From NCBI RefSeq assembly GCF_030867095.1, contig NC_081827.1, positions 212,655,310-212,719,309 of the forward strand: a DNA stretch of 64,000 nt, given 5' to 3'. The notes under the pieces are model-generated. The model was not told the DNA's origin. It was given only the letters and a program-made list of their open reading frames with translations, and searched no databases. Position 1 is the stretch's first letter; each line of letters opens with the position of its first letter. Positions 35,833 to 47,320 of this stretch are shown one piece after another. A program made the position numbers and the translations under genes. This DNA comes from Alligator mississippiensis. Lineage: Eukaryota > Chordata > Crocodylia > Alligatoridae.

Positions 35833-36389
35833 CAGTGGGGCCAACCTTTTCGGCAGGCATGCCACAAATTAGCCCCACATCCTCTCCAAGTTCCACTCTG
35901 ATCCCTTTCCCCTGCCCAATTAGTTGATTCGCCTGATGCATTTGCATGACACATGATGCAGCGGTGGGGGTGCCTGGGCATGGAGCGCAGCAAGCAGGGC
36001 TGGGGAGCTGCAGCAGGGGGTGGCACTTGGGCACACAGTGTAGTGGGGGGTGGAGTGGCTTCAGGGGGTATGCGGTGCAGCCAGGTACACCGACTACAGC
36101 ATGAAGGGTGGCTGAACAGTGCAGTTTAGTGGAGGGGTGGGGAGGACACAGGCACATAGTACAGTAGGGGTGGGGGCTCCCAGGCACACAGTGCAGCAGT
36201 GGAGGAATCCTAAACCTAGTGTAGCAGCAGCAGCAGTACTCATGGTCATGGGGGGGGGAGGGGGGGGGAGGGATAGGAATATGTGCAGCCCTTGGAGCCC
36301 TTGCTGGAGTTGCATCTGCCAGTGTGGCCCTTGCTTGTAGGGGCCTGAAAGCATGTGGCCCCAGACACTTAGAAGTTGGACAGCCTTTG
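35833..36389. mobile_element. hAT-like element
   Basis: The ends CAGTGGGGCCAACC and GTTGGACAGCCTTTG are approximate inverted repeats around a GC-rich core with G-runs at 36250-36271. No matching target duplication was found. Confidence 0.5.
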
Positions 36390-39300
36390 TCTAAGCTGTT
36401 CTTAATTTTCAGCTTCTTTTGTATGACAAAAAAATAGTGTCCGTATCTTTATCTTTAATCTTCAGCTAAAGTGATTCCACAGTCTCCTTAGGGAACCTTT
36501 CCAGTGCTTAACTATCCTTGGAATTGGAAAAAATTTCTGAATATTTAACTTAAATCTTCTTGGATAGAAATTAAGCTTATTTATTATCGGTTGTCCTGCT
36601 CTCAGTGGTCATTAAGAACAATTGGCCCTCTGTATGACCACCGTTTATGTGTATTGGAAGCTTATTGTGATCTTTCTGTCTTCTGTTTTTCTAGAGGAAG
36701 TAAACTCAATTGCTTGAACCTTTTGCTCATAGGTCAGGATTCCAAGCCTCTTACCACTCTTGGTGTTTTCCTTTAGATCCTTTCCACTTTGTCTACATTT
36801 TTTCTAAAATGTGTTGCCCCAAACTGGATGCTATTCCAGCTGATCCCTCACTACTGCTGAGTAGAAGTGAACAACTACTTCCCTCTCCTGTTAATGCATA
36901 CCAGAATTAAATACACCATTTTTGGCATCAGCATCATCACAGGTTACTTATCCAATTTGTGATCCACTATAACTGCCAGATCGCTTTCTGCTAGACTGCT
37001 GCTTAGCCAGATATTTCTCATTTTGTATTTATGCTTTGGATTTATCTTTCTTAGGTGTTGTACTTTTGTGCTTGTTCTCATGTATTCCATCTTGTTGACT
37101 TCCAGCCATTTGAATTAAATTCCTGTCCTCAAAAGTGCGTATGACCCCTTCTCAATTTGGTGACCTGCAAATTGTATGAGTGTAATCTCTATTCCATCAT
37201 CCATGTTGTTAATGAAAATATTGATTAAAACCACCCCAAGATAGCTTCCTCCCAAACTCCACTTTTAAATTCCCAATCTGTCAGGAAATCATTAACTATT
37301 TTTTCCAACTAGCTAGCTTTTCAACTAGCTGTGTACCTACCTTATGGTGATTTCCTCTAAATCATATTTCTCTCACTTGCTCATGAAATCTCATGTGAGA
37401 GAGTATCAAAAGCCTTACTGAAGTCAAGATATTACATCTTCCACTTCCTCTTTATTCAATAGGCCAGCTATTCTATGAAAGAATATATATGTATAAATAT
37501 ATATGGACTTTCATATTGAGTTTGAGACAGTGGTTTTTGTTTGTTTGTCTGTTTTGTGTTTTGTTTTTTTTTCTTGACAAATCCATGTTGGTTGGGTGTT
37601 ATCATCTTATCTCCTATGTGATTTACAGATTGTTCAATAATTTGTTTTGCTATCTTTCTAATGTCTTTCAAAGTTAGACTAACTGATATGTAATTTCCAG
37701 AGTCCCCAGTTTTCCATTATTTTAAAGATAAGCACTATTTTTAACCTTCCAGTTCTGGAATGTGGAAACTTCCCCATTTTTCAGGGGTTCTCAAAGATGA
37801 TTGCTAATAGCTTAGAGATTGCTTCAGCTAGTTTAAGTACTTTAGGGTGAATTTCATCAAGCCATGAAAACCTCGATTATAGCTAAATATTCTTTAATAT
37901 CTTCTTTCCTTGTTCTGACCTATGCTTTTCTCCTCCCCTCTTTAAAATTAATTGTGGTGAGTTTCTGTTCACAATTACATTTTTAAGAAGAGTGAAGCAA
38001 ATAAGGTATTTATTTCTGTTATCCACTACTATCTGTTCTTCCTCATTAAGAAATGGAGCTATACTTTCCTTTGCTTACTTCTAACTTCTAATGAATTTAT
38101 AAATTCTTCTCCTTAATAGCTAGTATGTCCCATCCTAGCTATAACTCATTTGTATCTTAGACTTTTTATTTGATTTGCCTGATGCCTTGATTTTATGCCT
38201 ACATGTTTGTCCTATTCTGTTATTGTCATCTTTAGTCATGTATACTAGTTTCCACTTTTTTATTTTTAGATGATTGAAGAACTCCTGATAGAGCCATATT
38301 GATTTCTAATGATATTTCAGTCTTTCATTCCTGCATCTGGACAGTTTGCCATTGTAACTGTAATGATCACTAATCTACTGTGCAGTAGAGGATCACAGTC
38401 TACATGTGCAGGGCACTTACTGTGCAGTAAATTAGGCTACTGTGCAGTTAGCTAGTACCTGTATTTACAGGTACTAGCTACTAGATTAACTGCCGCAGTA
38501 GCTACTATGCAGTAGTGTATGTATAGATGCTGACTGGGAGCCAATTTGCTCCTGGTCAGCCTAAGCAGCAGGGGGCCACAAGGGACAGGGAGATGTCTGT
38601 CCCCAGCCATGGCGCTGCTCAGCTCCTCCAGGAGCTGGGAGCTGACCAGTACCCGAACTGGGGAGCTTTCTGCCCCCAATCCAAGTTCCCGGCTCCCAGT
38701 GCACAGCTGGGGGCTCCAAAGTGAGCAGGGCTAGGAATCCAGTCTCCACTCTCTGTTGGGAGCAGCTCTGCATGGCACAGAGCTAGAAACTTTGGAGGGC
38801 AAGAGAGAGCTAGGAACCCAGCCCCTGCATGCACCCTAGAGCAGCTCTGTGCAGCACAGAGCTGGGAAATCTGCGGGTGTGAGCTGGGCTGGGTTTCCAG
38901 CTCCTGCTCCCTCTCCAGATTTCCCAGCTCCATGCCATGCAAAGCTGCACTGGGAGCCAGGCAGGGGCTGAGAACCCAAGCAGGGCAGCTGCTGGCAAGC
39001 CCCATGGTGCTCCCCACTCCCTGCCTGGCAGGAGGTTGGCTAGGAACTGTCCCACAAGTGGGCCAACTGCAGTTATTTCCCCCTGCCAAAGGGGGGGGGG
39101 GGGGCACCAGCACCTGGCAGAAGGCTTGCCAGCAGCTGCCCCACACCCAGGAGAGCTCCTGGCAAAGCTCTTCCTGGCAGCTGTGTCCCAATGTGCATGG
39201 GGCCATGAGAGCTATGCCAGCTGCAGCGGCAGCTATCTCCAGGCCCCATGTACATTAAGCCATCTCCAGGCCCCTCTGTCCTGATGTGTGCAGGGCCAGG

Positions 39301-39890
39301 AGACAGCTGCCAATGCAGCCAGCAGAGCTTTCCTGGCCCCATGTGCATTGGGACTGGCCCTGTGCCTCTTGCCAGCCCCTGGGCAAGCACCAAGGGGAGC
39401 CTGGAGCTCCCTCTGGCTGTAGCAGAGGGTCAGAGCAGGGTAGGAGTAAATTTGCTCCTAACAGGGTGCATATGTAGATGTGCTCTCGGGAAGGCTTACT
39501 GTGCACTATATTGCTGCTCTGTAGCCTAAAGCATATTAATAGCATGTGTAGACGTGCCCTCTTTTTTTAACTGCCAAGTCTCCTGTGCTCCTTTTTCACT
39601 TAGAACTTCTTCTGAAGACAACCCAGCTACTAGGTCCATGACTTTGCTGAATCCTTTTTGAAATCTGTTGTCCTCCTTCTGCTTCCTTCCCTCCTTCATT
39701 TCCTTAGAACCATGAATTCACCCATTTCACAATCACTCTCACCCAAATTACCTTCACCTTCAGATTCTCAATCTGTTCCTCCCTATTAGTCAGAAGCAAA
39801 TATAAATAGTCACTCCCTTAGAAACGCCTCCCTTCCCTCTAACAGAAAACTGTCCAAATTCCAGTCCTTTCTATTGATGTAAAGGTGCTT
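36390..39890 (-). mobile_element. Old CR1/L3-type LINE, minus strand, split by a MITE-like insertion
   Basis: Segments 36390-38345 and 39562-39890 read as a heavily decayed minus-strand LINE: the ORF2 C-terminal region near 36700-36850 and the reverse transcriptase near 37160-37440, then further upstream sequence. Frames are short and broken throughout. The block at 38391-39561 interrupts it. Confidence 0.6.
38391..39561. mobile_element. MITE-like element with a 32-bp central palindrome and GC-rich core
   Basis: The right end GTGTAGACGTGCCC has a related inverted counterpart at the left near GTCTACATGTGC (38399). A palindrome with 15-bp arms (38449-38463 and 38466-38480, 2-bp spacer) lies inside. 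The GC-rich interior (38570-39450) includes a G14 run at 39091-39104. It shares ends and palindrome type with 46304-46787 and 46840-47320. Exact ends and the target duplication are unresolved. Confidence 0.5.
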
Positions 39891-40399
39891 TACATCAAAG
39901 GAAGGAGCATAAGCTATTCCAAGATAAGGCACCTTTTACCAGGACCGTCACATCTGTACCAGCAATGACAGTGATGGAGCTATTACAGTCAAAGAATCAC
40001 AGTCCTAACCAAAGTGGTCAAACTGGTACAAAACTTTTGTGTAGAAAAAGGCCTCAGAAGGTTCATATTAACAAATGTTAATCCTATTTTAAAGTTCATA
40101 TTATGGGTTTGACTCAATGTAGAATATGCTGGTAATGCAGAGGATGAGAAAAGAAGCTATCATTTTAGATATTTAAGAATGTGGGGAGGTAGTTCTAGCT
40201 CAAATGCTTCTCTAGCTTTAGGTCTGCTTCTGACTGGTCAGGACATATGTAAGAAACAGCTGTCTGTAATACTCATATTACTGATCACTCATAGCTCGCA
40301 TACAACTCTTAATTGCAAACTGGAATCTTTTTGCTTGCACTGTCCAATTCAGAAGACTATGAATGTGAATTCAGCATTTGGGCAAGGTACACTGCTGAA
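39891..40399. other. Non-coding, no recognisable element
   Basis: Nothing gene-like seen. Confidence 0.35.
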
Positions 40400-40600
40400 A
40401 GGTTTGCACTTCTGAGTGATATGCATGCAAGCAAGAGTGGCTGGGGTGTGGTGGAGTTTTAAAGTTCTGGGGTGTTGTTTGGGGAGAGTCTTGCTTCATA
40501 TGTTGTAGGTTGTTTTGTCTTTCATTGTGAGCCTCCTTTCGGAGGGCGGCATATGCATTTAATGAATGAATTAATAAAATTATACTTATTAGCTATGTGT
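40400..40600 (+). repeat. SINE/L2-like 3' tail
   Basis: The phrase CCTTTCGGAGGGCGGCATA followed by an AATGAATGAATTAATAAA tail (40538-40577) resembles the 3' end shared by L2-type LINEs and their SINEs in reptiles. The 5' boundary is unclear. Confidence 0.4.
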
Positions 40601-41896
40601 AGCAAGATAAAAATGAATCATTAAAATTATTTTAAAAAACCCCAAAACAAACTTGAGATTGTAGAAATGTCCATTTCTTGAATTAACTGAAGACTCAAAG
40701 TAAATATGTAAATGCACATATATTGTTACCACATAAAGTGATTATGATAAATTGCAAAGCAAGGTGATAAAGGGCATTTATCATACATCTTTGACATTAT
40801 CATCTGTAGTCATTCCTACTAATCCATCTCTGCCATGACTAATTACATTCCAAACCTCTGAGCATCTTTCAAAAAGCTTTCCTTCAGGAAAACAAAGCCA
40901 ACATAAAAAAAATCCAAACGTATCATGTTGACTTGTCACAGAAATGTTTCTTGCCCATCTTAACCCCATTCCTGCTCTGAGGTATTTATTTGTTAGCCAC
41001 ATGTGGTTCAGAATCTATGCTGATTTATGATTCACATTTTTCCTCTTAAAATTAAAAAAAAGTATTGAATGTATCCTGGTGAAGAAAGCCCTCTTCCCTT
41101 TGGGAGATATGCTTATTTCTATCTCTACATAAACTTTCCCCTTCCCTTTGTATTTCTGACCTTGTTTCCTACCCTTGTCCTTTTACTTTGTGTCTCTCCC
41201 AATTCATTTGCTCGATGCCTCTCCATCTTTTTTTCCCATACTTGGCTTTATTCTTTTCAAACTGCTACCCCCATGTAAACAATAACCGGGTTTAAGAACC
41301 CTGCAGTTGATAGTTGTTGGATAATCAAATTGCTTTATTCTCTTTCAAGCCTTCCTTTTCTCATGAATCTTCTTACCTGTTCTTCATCCATAAAATCTTG
41401 TATTTTTTTTTCTTTTTGGAATTATGGTTTCATATTTTGCTGAATTTTGATTTAAGACTGTTCAAATCAAAGATTACTTACAAAGAACCACATCAGTATA
41501 CAGTTTCTGGGCTACACGTGGATATCCTTATAAAGACAAGTCTCACACTCAGGTTTTCTCCTTAAGTTACTGATGAATAACAATTTCAGATACTGGCCCG
41601 ATAAAATTTTAATAATAGCCCTGACAAATTGTGAAGGCAGTAACACTGCAATATTTGAATGGACTGCTTCATTCTTTCTGTTTCCTTTCCCTGCTTGACT
41701 GGGAATGCTTTCTGTCCTGGCCATTATGCCAAGAGTACAGGAAAGGTTGTACTATATCTGACTTGAGGCCTGTCTAGTTTTCTGATCCTGACTGACCAAT
41801 CTGCTTCTGAAGCATCTGTGACTGCAGAACCCTGCAGTAGATAGCTGTTGGATAATCTGCCCTCCACTGTAGGCCTCATCCTGATTTTCAGTATCA
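40601..41896. other. AT-rich non-coding DNA with a dispersed 32-bp direct repeat
   Basis: No gene recognised. Copies at 41295-41326 and 41826-41857 match at 30 of 32 positions, 531 bp apart. Confidence 0.5.
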
Positions 41897-43435
41897 TAAA
41901 ATCATAGAGGCGTAAGGCTCGAAGACACCTCCCTAGGTTATCTAGTGCAACCCCCTTTCTAAGGCAGGATTATCCTTATCCATACCATTGTATACAAATC
42001 AATAATTTAACCTCTAAGTAAAACTGCACAATCAGTCCTGACACAATACAAGACATAATGTCCTAAACTGCTACATGTAAAGCGGCGGGGGGGGGGATCA
42101 CAGCAGCAAATCTCCTGCTAGTGAAAAGGTTGTTAATACATGTTCAGGGGGCCCCAGAAAGAAGTCCATGCCCCTTGGTACAGAGGATGGCAAAAACCCC
42201 ACACAGTCCATACCAATCTGACTATGGGGTAAAAATTTTTCCCGAACCAAATGTGGTGATCAGTCTGAGCCTGAGCAGAGGGGCAAGACCTCTTAGGTAG
42301 GAGCCTCTGGTTTAAGATCCATTAGCAGCATTGGCACACTCCAGTCAAAATCCCCAGCCTTGGCTGTAGCTAACACTCAGTGCTGCTGAGGAAGCTTAAA
42401 AACCCTGACCCAAGTAGCAGCAGGGAGTGGCGGGAAAAATTCCCCCCCAGCCCCATGCAACCAGCCAAGCCCAGAAGCATGGGAACTATCCATAGTATAA
42501 CAAAGGCTAGCTACACCTATATTTTCCCCAACCAGTGGCCAAGCAACTTCTTCAACACCTTCGGTGATGGAGAGTCCACAACATCCCTAGGCAGTCTATT
42601 TCAGTGTCTTGCTGTTCTAACAGTGAAAATATTTTCCCGTAGATCCATGAACGGCATGTGCCCCCGGTGGCTGGGGGGGCATGGCGGCAGAGGAAGCACG
42701 GCGGGGGGAGTGGTAGCTAGCAGACAGGTGGATGGATCATGCACCAGTTGGAGATTTTTAAGGGGTCCTACTTTTACTCCCAGATAATATCTATTGTACT
42801 AATCAGACTTGGTAACGCCTGGCAGTGTTAAGTGGGGGAGCTCCCGCAGACACCACCAGCGCTGTTGGCAGGGGTGGGGGGAGAGAGTTGTGAGCACTGA
42901 CTAAGGGTGGTTGGCAACCACCTGCAGCCGCCACTGGCAGCATTGGCAGTGGCCAGTGGGAACCGGAGACTTTCAGATGCCGCCGGCAGTGTCAGCAGCG
43001 GGGTGGTGAGCGGTGACCACCCGCAAGCGCCGCTGACAGTGTCATTGGCCCCTTTTTGCAGGGGGTGCACATGCACCCACGTGCACCCCTTACGCATTCC
43101 CCTGCTTATATCCAATCTAAAGCTAATTTGCTGAAACTTTGAGCCATTGGTCTGTCCCCTGCTTTCTGCAGCAAAAGAAAAAAGGTGTTTTCCCTCCTCT
43201 TTATGGCAGCCCTTCAAGTATTTGAAGGCTGCTATCATATCCCCCCTTAAGTGCCTTTTACACAAGCCGAACATGCCTAGCTTCTTTAGCCTCTCCTTGT
43301 ATAACTTATCTTCCAAGTCCTTTATCATTTTTGTTGCCTACCTCTGGACCCTCTCTAACTTCTCCACGTCCTTTTTAAAATGTGGAGCTCAGAACTGCAC
43401 ACAGTACTTAAGATTAAGCTGAAACAGTGCCAAGT
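41897..43435 (-). mobile_element. CR1 LINE 3' portion, split by an insertion
   Basis: This is a minus-strand CR1 of the same subfamily as 24127-27180, with its 3' end near 41897. The ORF2 C-terminus is seen in the minus frame from about 43328 (YKERLKKLGMFGL, LRGDMIAAFKYLK). The insertion at 42648-43106 interrupts the coding part. Degraded by several stops. Confidence 0.82.
42648..43106. mobile_element. DNA transposon inserted in the CR1 (459 bp)
   Basis: It is flanked by an approximate 8-bp duplication (TAGATCCA at 42640-42647, TATATCCA at 43107-43114) and sits where a CR1 phrase is interrupted. The interior is GC-rich. Part of it (about 42722-42808) is repeated in inverted orientation at about 44343-44428. 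Confidence 0.55.
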
Positions 43436-43609
43436 AAAGAGTATAGTCATCACCAAGTACTTAGTGACTGACATAAAGCTAAACCTTTCAACATTTTTGC
43501 CATTATGAATTATAACTCTGGAAACCCTAAATAAGTACAGAATATATTACTCACCTGATCTACTGCATGATCTGACCATATCATCTTTTACTTGATCAAG
43601 TATTTACAT

Positions 43610-43910
43610 CTGTGGTGCACAACTTTTTGGCCCCGTGGGCCAAATGAGGGGTAGGGGTTTGTTCAGCAGGCCAGACTGGATCCCACATGCCAGGATTGGG
43701 ACCTGGGGGTCCTGAATTGCCCCCTTGTGCCAGGATCAGGTTTCAGGGGCCCTGTGCTGCCTCCACCTAGTTCCACAATCTGGGATTGGGCTCTGAGGCT
43801 CCTGTGCCACCCCCACCCAGCCTCCAGCCAGGACTGGGCCCCACACCACCCTGCATGCCTGACCTAGCACGCAGGGCCACAGCCCATGGGCTGGGAGTTA
43901 AATGTTCCTG
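43610..43910. mobile_element. Non-autonomous hAT-like transposon (301 bp)
   Basis: The left end CTGTGGTGCACAAC and right end TTAAATGTTCCTG are weak inverted repeats, flanked by ATTTACAT (43602-43609) and ATCTACAT (43911-43918), 7 of 8 bases alike. Confidence 0.65.
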
Positions 43911-44334
43911 ATCTACATTAATTGCTTGACTGAACCCATAGATATGTTCACACTGAAGGCACTTCTGTTTCTTAGCCGGGTAAACAACTTGCCTCAGCTC
44001 CTGCTGCTGCAGCCAGACTGCTACTGGTATCAAACCTGTCTAGTATAAAGTTAATTTAGGTTTACTGTACTACTCTTACTACTTCTGTGACTGCAACACA
44101 TACTTTTAACTCAATAACACAGAAGTGCTGCTGATGGGGAAAAAAAGATATAACACCAGTCCCAGCCTCTGAAGAATGTATACCATCCAGTTTCAAAAAT
44201 AGTAAACAACCTGGAGTCCTTCTTCTGCTACTGCATACATCATTAGCTGGTACCATTGAAATGATTTGTGTCATTTTTTGGTTATCCTAGAAACTACAAC
44301 TACATCTTCATGATGGGGAGATCTATGCTTTCAT

Positions 44335-44608
44335 CACCTTCAAGTCTGATTAGTACAATAGATATTATCTGGGAGTGAAAGTAGGATCCCTTAAAAATCT
44401 CCAGTTGGTGCACGAGCTGTCTGCTCACCGGCTGTGGTCAGCCCTGTACACAGCTTCCCAAATTTTTCTTCAGCATGACCCTATTTATGGCCCCATTTCC
44501 TCAGTATGACCCCTCACTCCCAACCCGCAGCCCCACACCCATGCGACCCCATCTGCTGATGTTATGACCCCATTTGGGGTTGTGACCCACAGTTTGGGAA
44601 CTGCTGCT
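44335..44608. repeat. Transposon fragments: inverted copy of 42.7 kb segment plus hAT-like end
   Basis: Positions 44343-44428 are a reverse-complement copy of the middle of the 42648-43106 insertion. The adjoining 44452-44608 has ends CAGCTTCCCAAA and TTTGGGAACTGCTG, typical of a hAT element, with no clear duplication. Confidence 0.55.
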
Positions 44609-46303
44609 GTGAAGGGTTCTTGTCAGATTCTGCATCAAACTCAAAATTTGCCCTAATCTTAAAATTTCTGCATGGATTGGGCCTTGTCTACATCCATAAG
44701 ACAAAAATGTGCTTGGTACTGAGTGCCTGTAGAACTATCCACTGTGAACCCAGCAGTCAACGGAGTGGGGGAGAGCTCTTCCCAGCAATCTTTCCCAGCA
44801 AAGACAGAACACTTTTCCTCAAAAAGACCGTACTGAATTTTACCACAGTCTAAAGATGAAGTCAATTTTTTAAGTTCATAGCCTGTGTAAAAGTTGTCAA
44901 ATTGTGCTGGTTGACCCAAGTATACTATTAACCCGCTGTTACAATATGAATGTTTTGTGAGGTTTACCCTTCTCCAGCAGCCTTGCTTCACATTGTTCTT
45001 GCTGAGCAGGCTGTTAACCCTCTTACCTGCCTGACTTTATAGACTAACACAGCTAACCACTCTTCTCTTTTTGATTTAGTGTGGGTACAACACAGTCCCA
45101 CAGACTATCCCTCACCCACTGCTAATTAATTCCTCTTATTGTTTGGGACTTTGGTATTTAAACTATAGCCAGACTGTGAACTTTTTCTGAGAAGCTGAGC
45201 AGTTACACAAGTAATTCCAGTGGAAGGATTGCCAGTACCCATGATATTGTGATTTAATGATTTTAAGTGTTTTTTTTCTTCAAGTCCTAGCTACTGAAAT
45301 ATGTTGCGTGAGAACCTGTCAGTTAAAAAAAAAGGAGTTTTTTTTCTAGCCTCATGGCCACAGAGTTTGAAAATGTGCAGTGACTGCAACTGAAATCTTA
45401 GAAACTAGTAGACAAAGAACAACAGCAAAGTATTTAGTCTGAATTTTATGATTTTCTGAATGTTTTTACTCCAATGAGAGTACTGTGTGAGCAACTGCTT
45501 GCTATGGTAAGAGGTTATCAGTCTGCTTGTTCAGCTGTAAAATCTTCAAGGCAGAGACTTTGCCCTTGTCTCTGAAAACCACTCTTCACATTCATGGTGT
45601 TATAATAGAAAAGCCATTTTGGATTATGTCTGGAGACTTCTAAAATGTATCAATGATGATTTTTTTCCCTTCACTTGTACCATGAAACAGTCTGGCTATA
45701 CAAATGAAAGGATATAATAAAAAGAGTGGCAGCAATTATTTTTAGAAAACGGCTCCAATACATATTAATCATAGACTTTCTATGAAATATAGGACAGAAA
45801 CAGATCACGCTATTATAAACTGAAAAATGTTATCTGGAGCAGATCTCTTAACTATGAAACTATATCAATAAGCCACAGGAACCAGGGCATTTATGGACTA
45901 ATTTGCGCACCTTCTGGCTGCATTACCAACAGTAGCTCCAGTGCCTCCAACTAAACCCTTGTGGCAGTAACCTTGCACTGCAGGCAGTTACAAGTTTTTA
46001 ATATGACCTGAGCCCTCTGTTGGCAAATCCTGTCCTACAGAAGTACCAAGTTCCTGTCCCTTGCCAAGCTTCTAATAATCAATTATGAAAGAAAGTGTTT
46101 TTAAAAAGATCTTTCTAATTACTTTTGAATGTTAACTTATGTTACTTTAAAATACTTCTCAAATAAAATATGTTTTAATAGTTCTTTTTTGCCAGATGTT
46201 TAGTCAAAAAAACAATGAAAGAATATGGCCCTGGAGATATGTATCACACTTAGTAATAGTGAATTATATCAAGTATCATAGTGAGTTGTACACAACTAGT
46301 CTC
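44609..46303. other. Mostly unique non-coding DNA
   Basis: No gene seen. A SINE-like motif, ATAGACTAACACAGCTAACC, lies at 45039-45058. Confidence 0.4.
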
Positions 46304-46787
46304 AGGGTGTGTCTACAAGTACAATTAATTAAAAGCAATAAACTCTGGCAAATGTTGTACCGGAGTTTATTGCTCCCGGGCATACCACTTGATGTGGGCT
46401 GGAAACCGCAGCACATTGAGCTGAGTTGGAGCAGCCCCGGCTGGCAGTGGGCCTGGGAGGTCAGCTTGCCAGCCCAGGACTGCTCTGACCCAGCTCAACA
46501 TGCTGCGCAGGGGCTGGTTGGGGCATGAGGATGCTCTAGTGTGGGGTTAGCTGGCAGGCAGCCCTCACACTGAAGCATCCTCATGCCCCAGCCAACCCCA
46601 TCAGCATCTACATGTGTGGTGCCACACACACAAAAAACTCTGCAGCAGGATAGTACTTATATTTACAAGTACTAACCTGCTGTTGAGTTTACTGTGGCCT
46701 AATAGACCCATATGCATAGATGCTGTGATGTTTACTGTGGAGCTAATTAGGCAGCTCTGCAGTAAACGTCTCATGTAGGTGCACCCT
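46304..46787. mobile_element. MITE-like element with central palindrome (484 bp)
   Basis: The ends AGGGTGTGTCTACA and TGTAGGTGCACCCT are inverted repeats. An imperfect palindrome of 17-bp arms lies at 46645-46661 and 46664-46680. It is related to 38391-39561 and 46840-47320. No target duplication identified. Confidence 0.6.
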
Positions 46788-46839
46788 AGGTGATTTAACT
46801 AGGACTACTCTGGAGTAAAATGCTACCCAGTGGCCATGT

Positions 46840-47320
46840 CTATATGTGCACTTAACTTAGGCCACTGGTGATGTGTAGGGGGTGAATGTGTACCCCCTGA
46901 GAGCACTGGTGCACCCCCTGAAAGGCAGCGCTCCCTGCTTAGGCGATGGGCAGGGGGGGCAGGAAGGAGAGAGCGCTGGCCAGGGAGTGGGGGTGCCAGG
47001 TGAAGCACTGCTGGCACTTCCAGGAGTGCCGCTCGTGCTTCCCGACCAGCGTGATCGGCTGTGGGGTATGCCCCCCAGTTGCTGACTGGCCATTGGGGGG
47101 GTACATGCTCCTCCACCCCCGACTCAGGTGGCACCAGTCGCCCATGACTTAGGCTAATTAGCTGTGGAGTAAAACGTCACTGTCACCTACACATGAAACA
47201 GTATTAGGCCATAGTTAATTAGTTAACTCTGCCATAAGCTAGTACTGTCAGTGACAGTACTAGTTTACAGTAGGGTAATTAACTGCAACTATATGCACAT
47301 GGGCATAATTGCACCTGGTC
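46840..47320. mobile_element. Third palindrome-bearing MITE copy, interrupted by a hAT
   Basis: It has similar subterminal phrases (GTCTATATGTGCACTTA at the left) and a palindrome with 12-bp arms at 47239-47250 and 47252-47263. The hAT at 46863-47146 interrupts it close to its left end. Outer ends are approximate. Confidence 0.5.
46863..47146. mobile_element. hAT-type transposon (284 bp) nested in a MITE
   Basis: It is flanked by a perfect 8-bp duplication ACTTAGGC (46855-46862, 47147-47154). The ends CACTGGTGA and the complement of CATGGGCGA are weakly inverted. GC-rich interior without transposase. Confidence 0.78.

Noticed and set aside
45031-45060. Possible tRNA-derived gene
   Set aside because: Only a SINE-like phrase; no cloverleaf or internal A and B boxes could be assembled.
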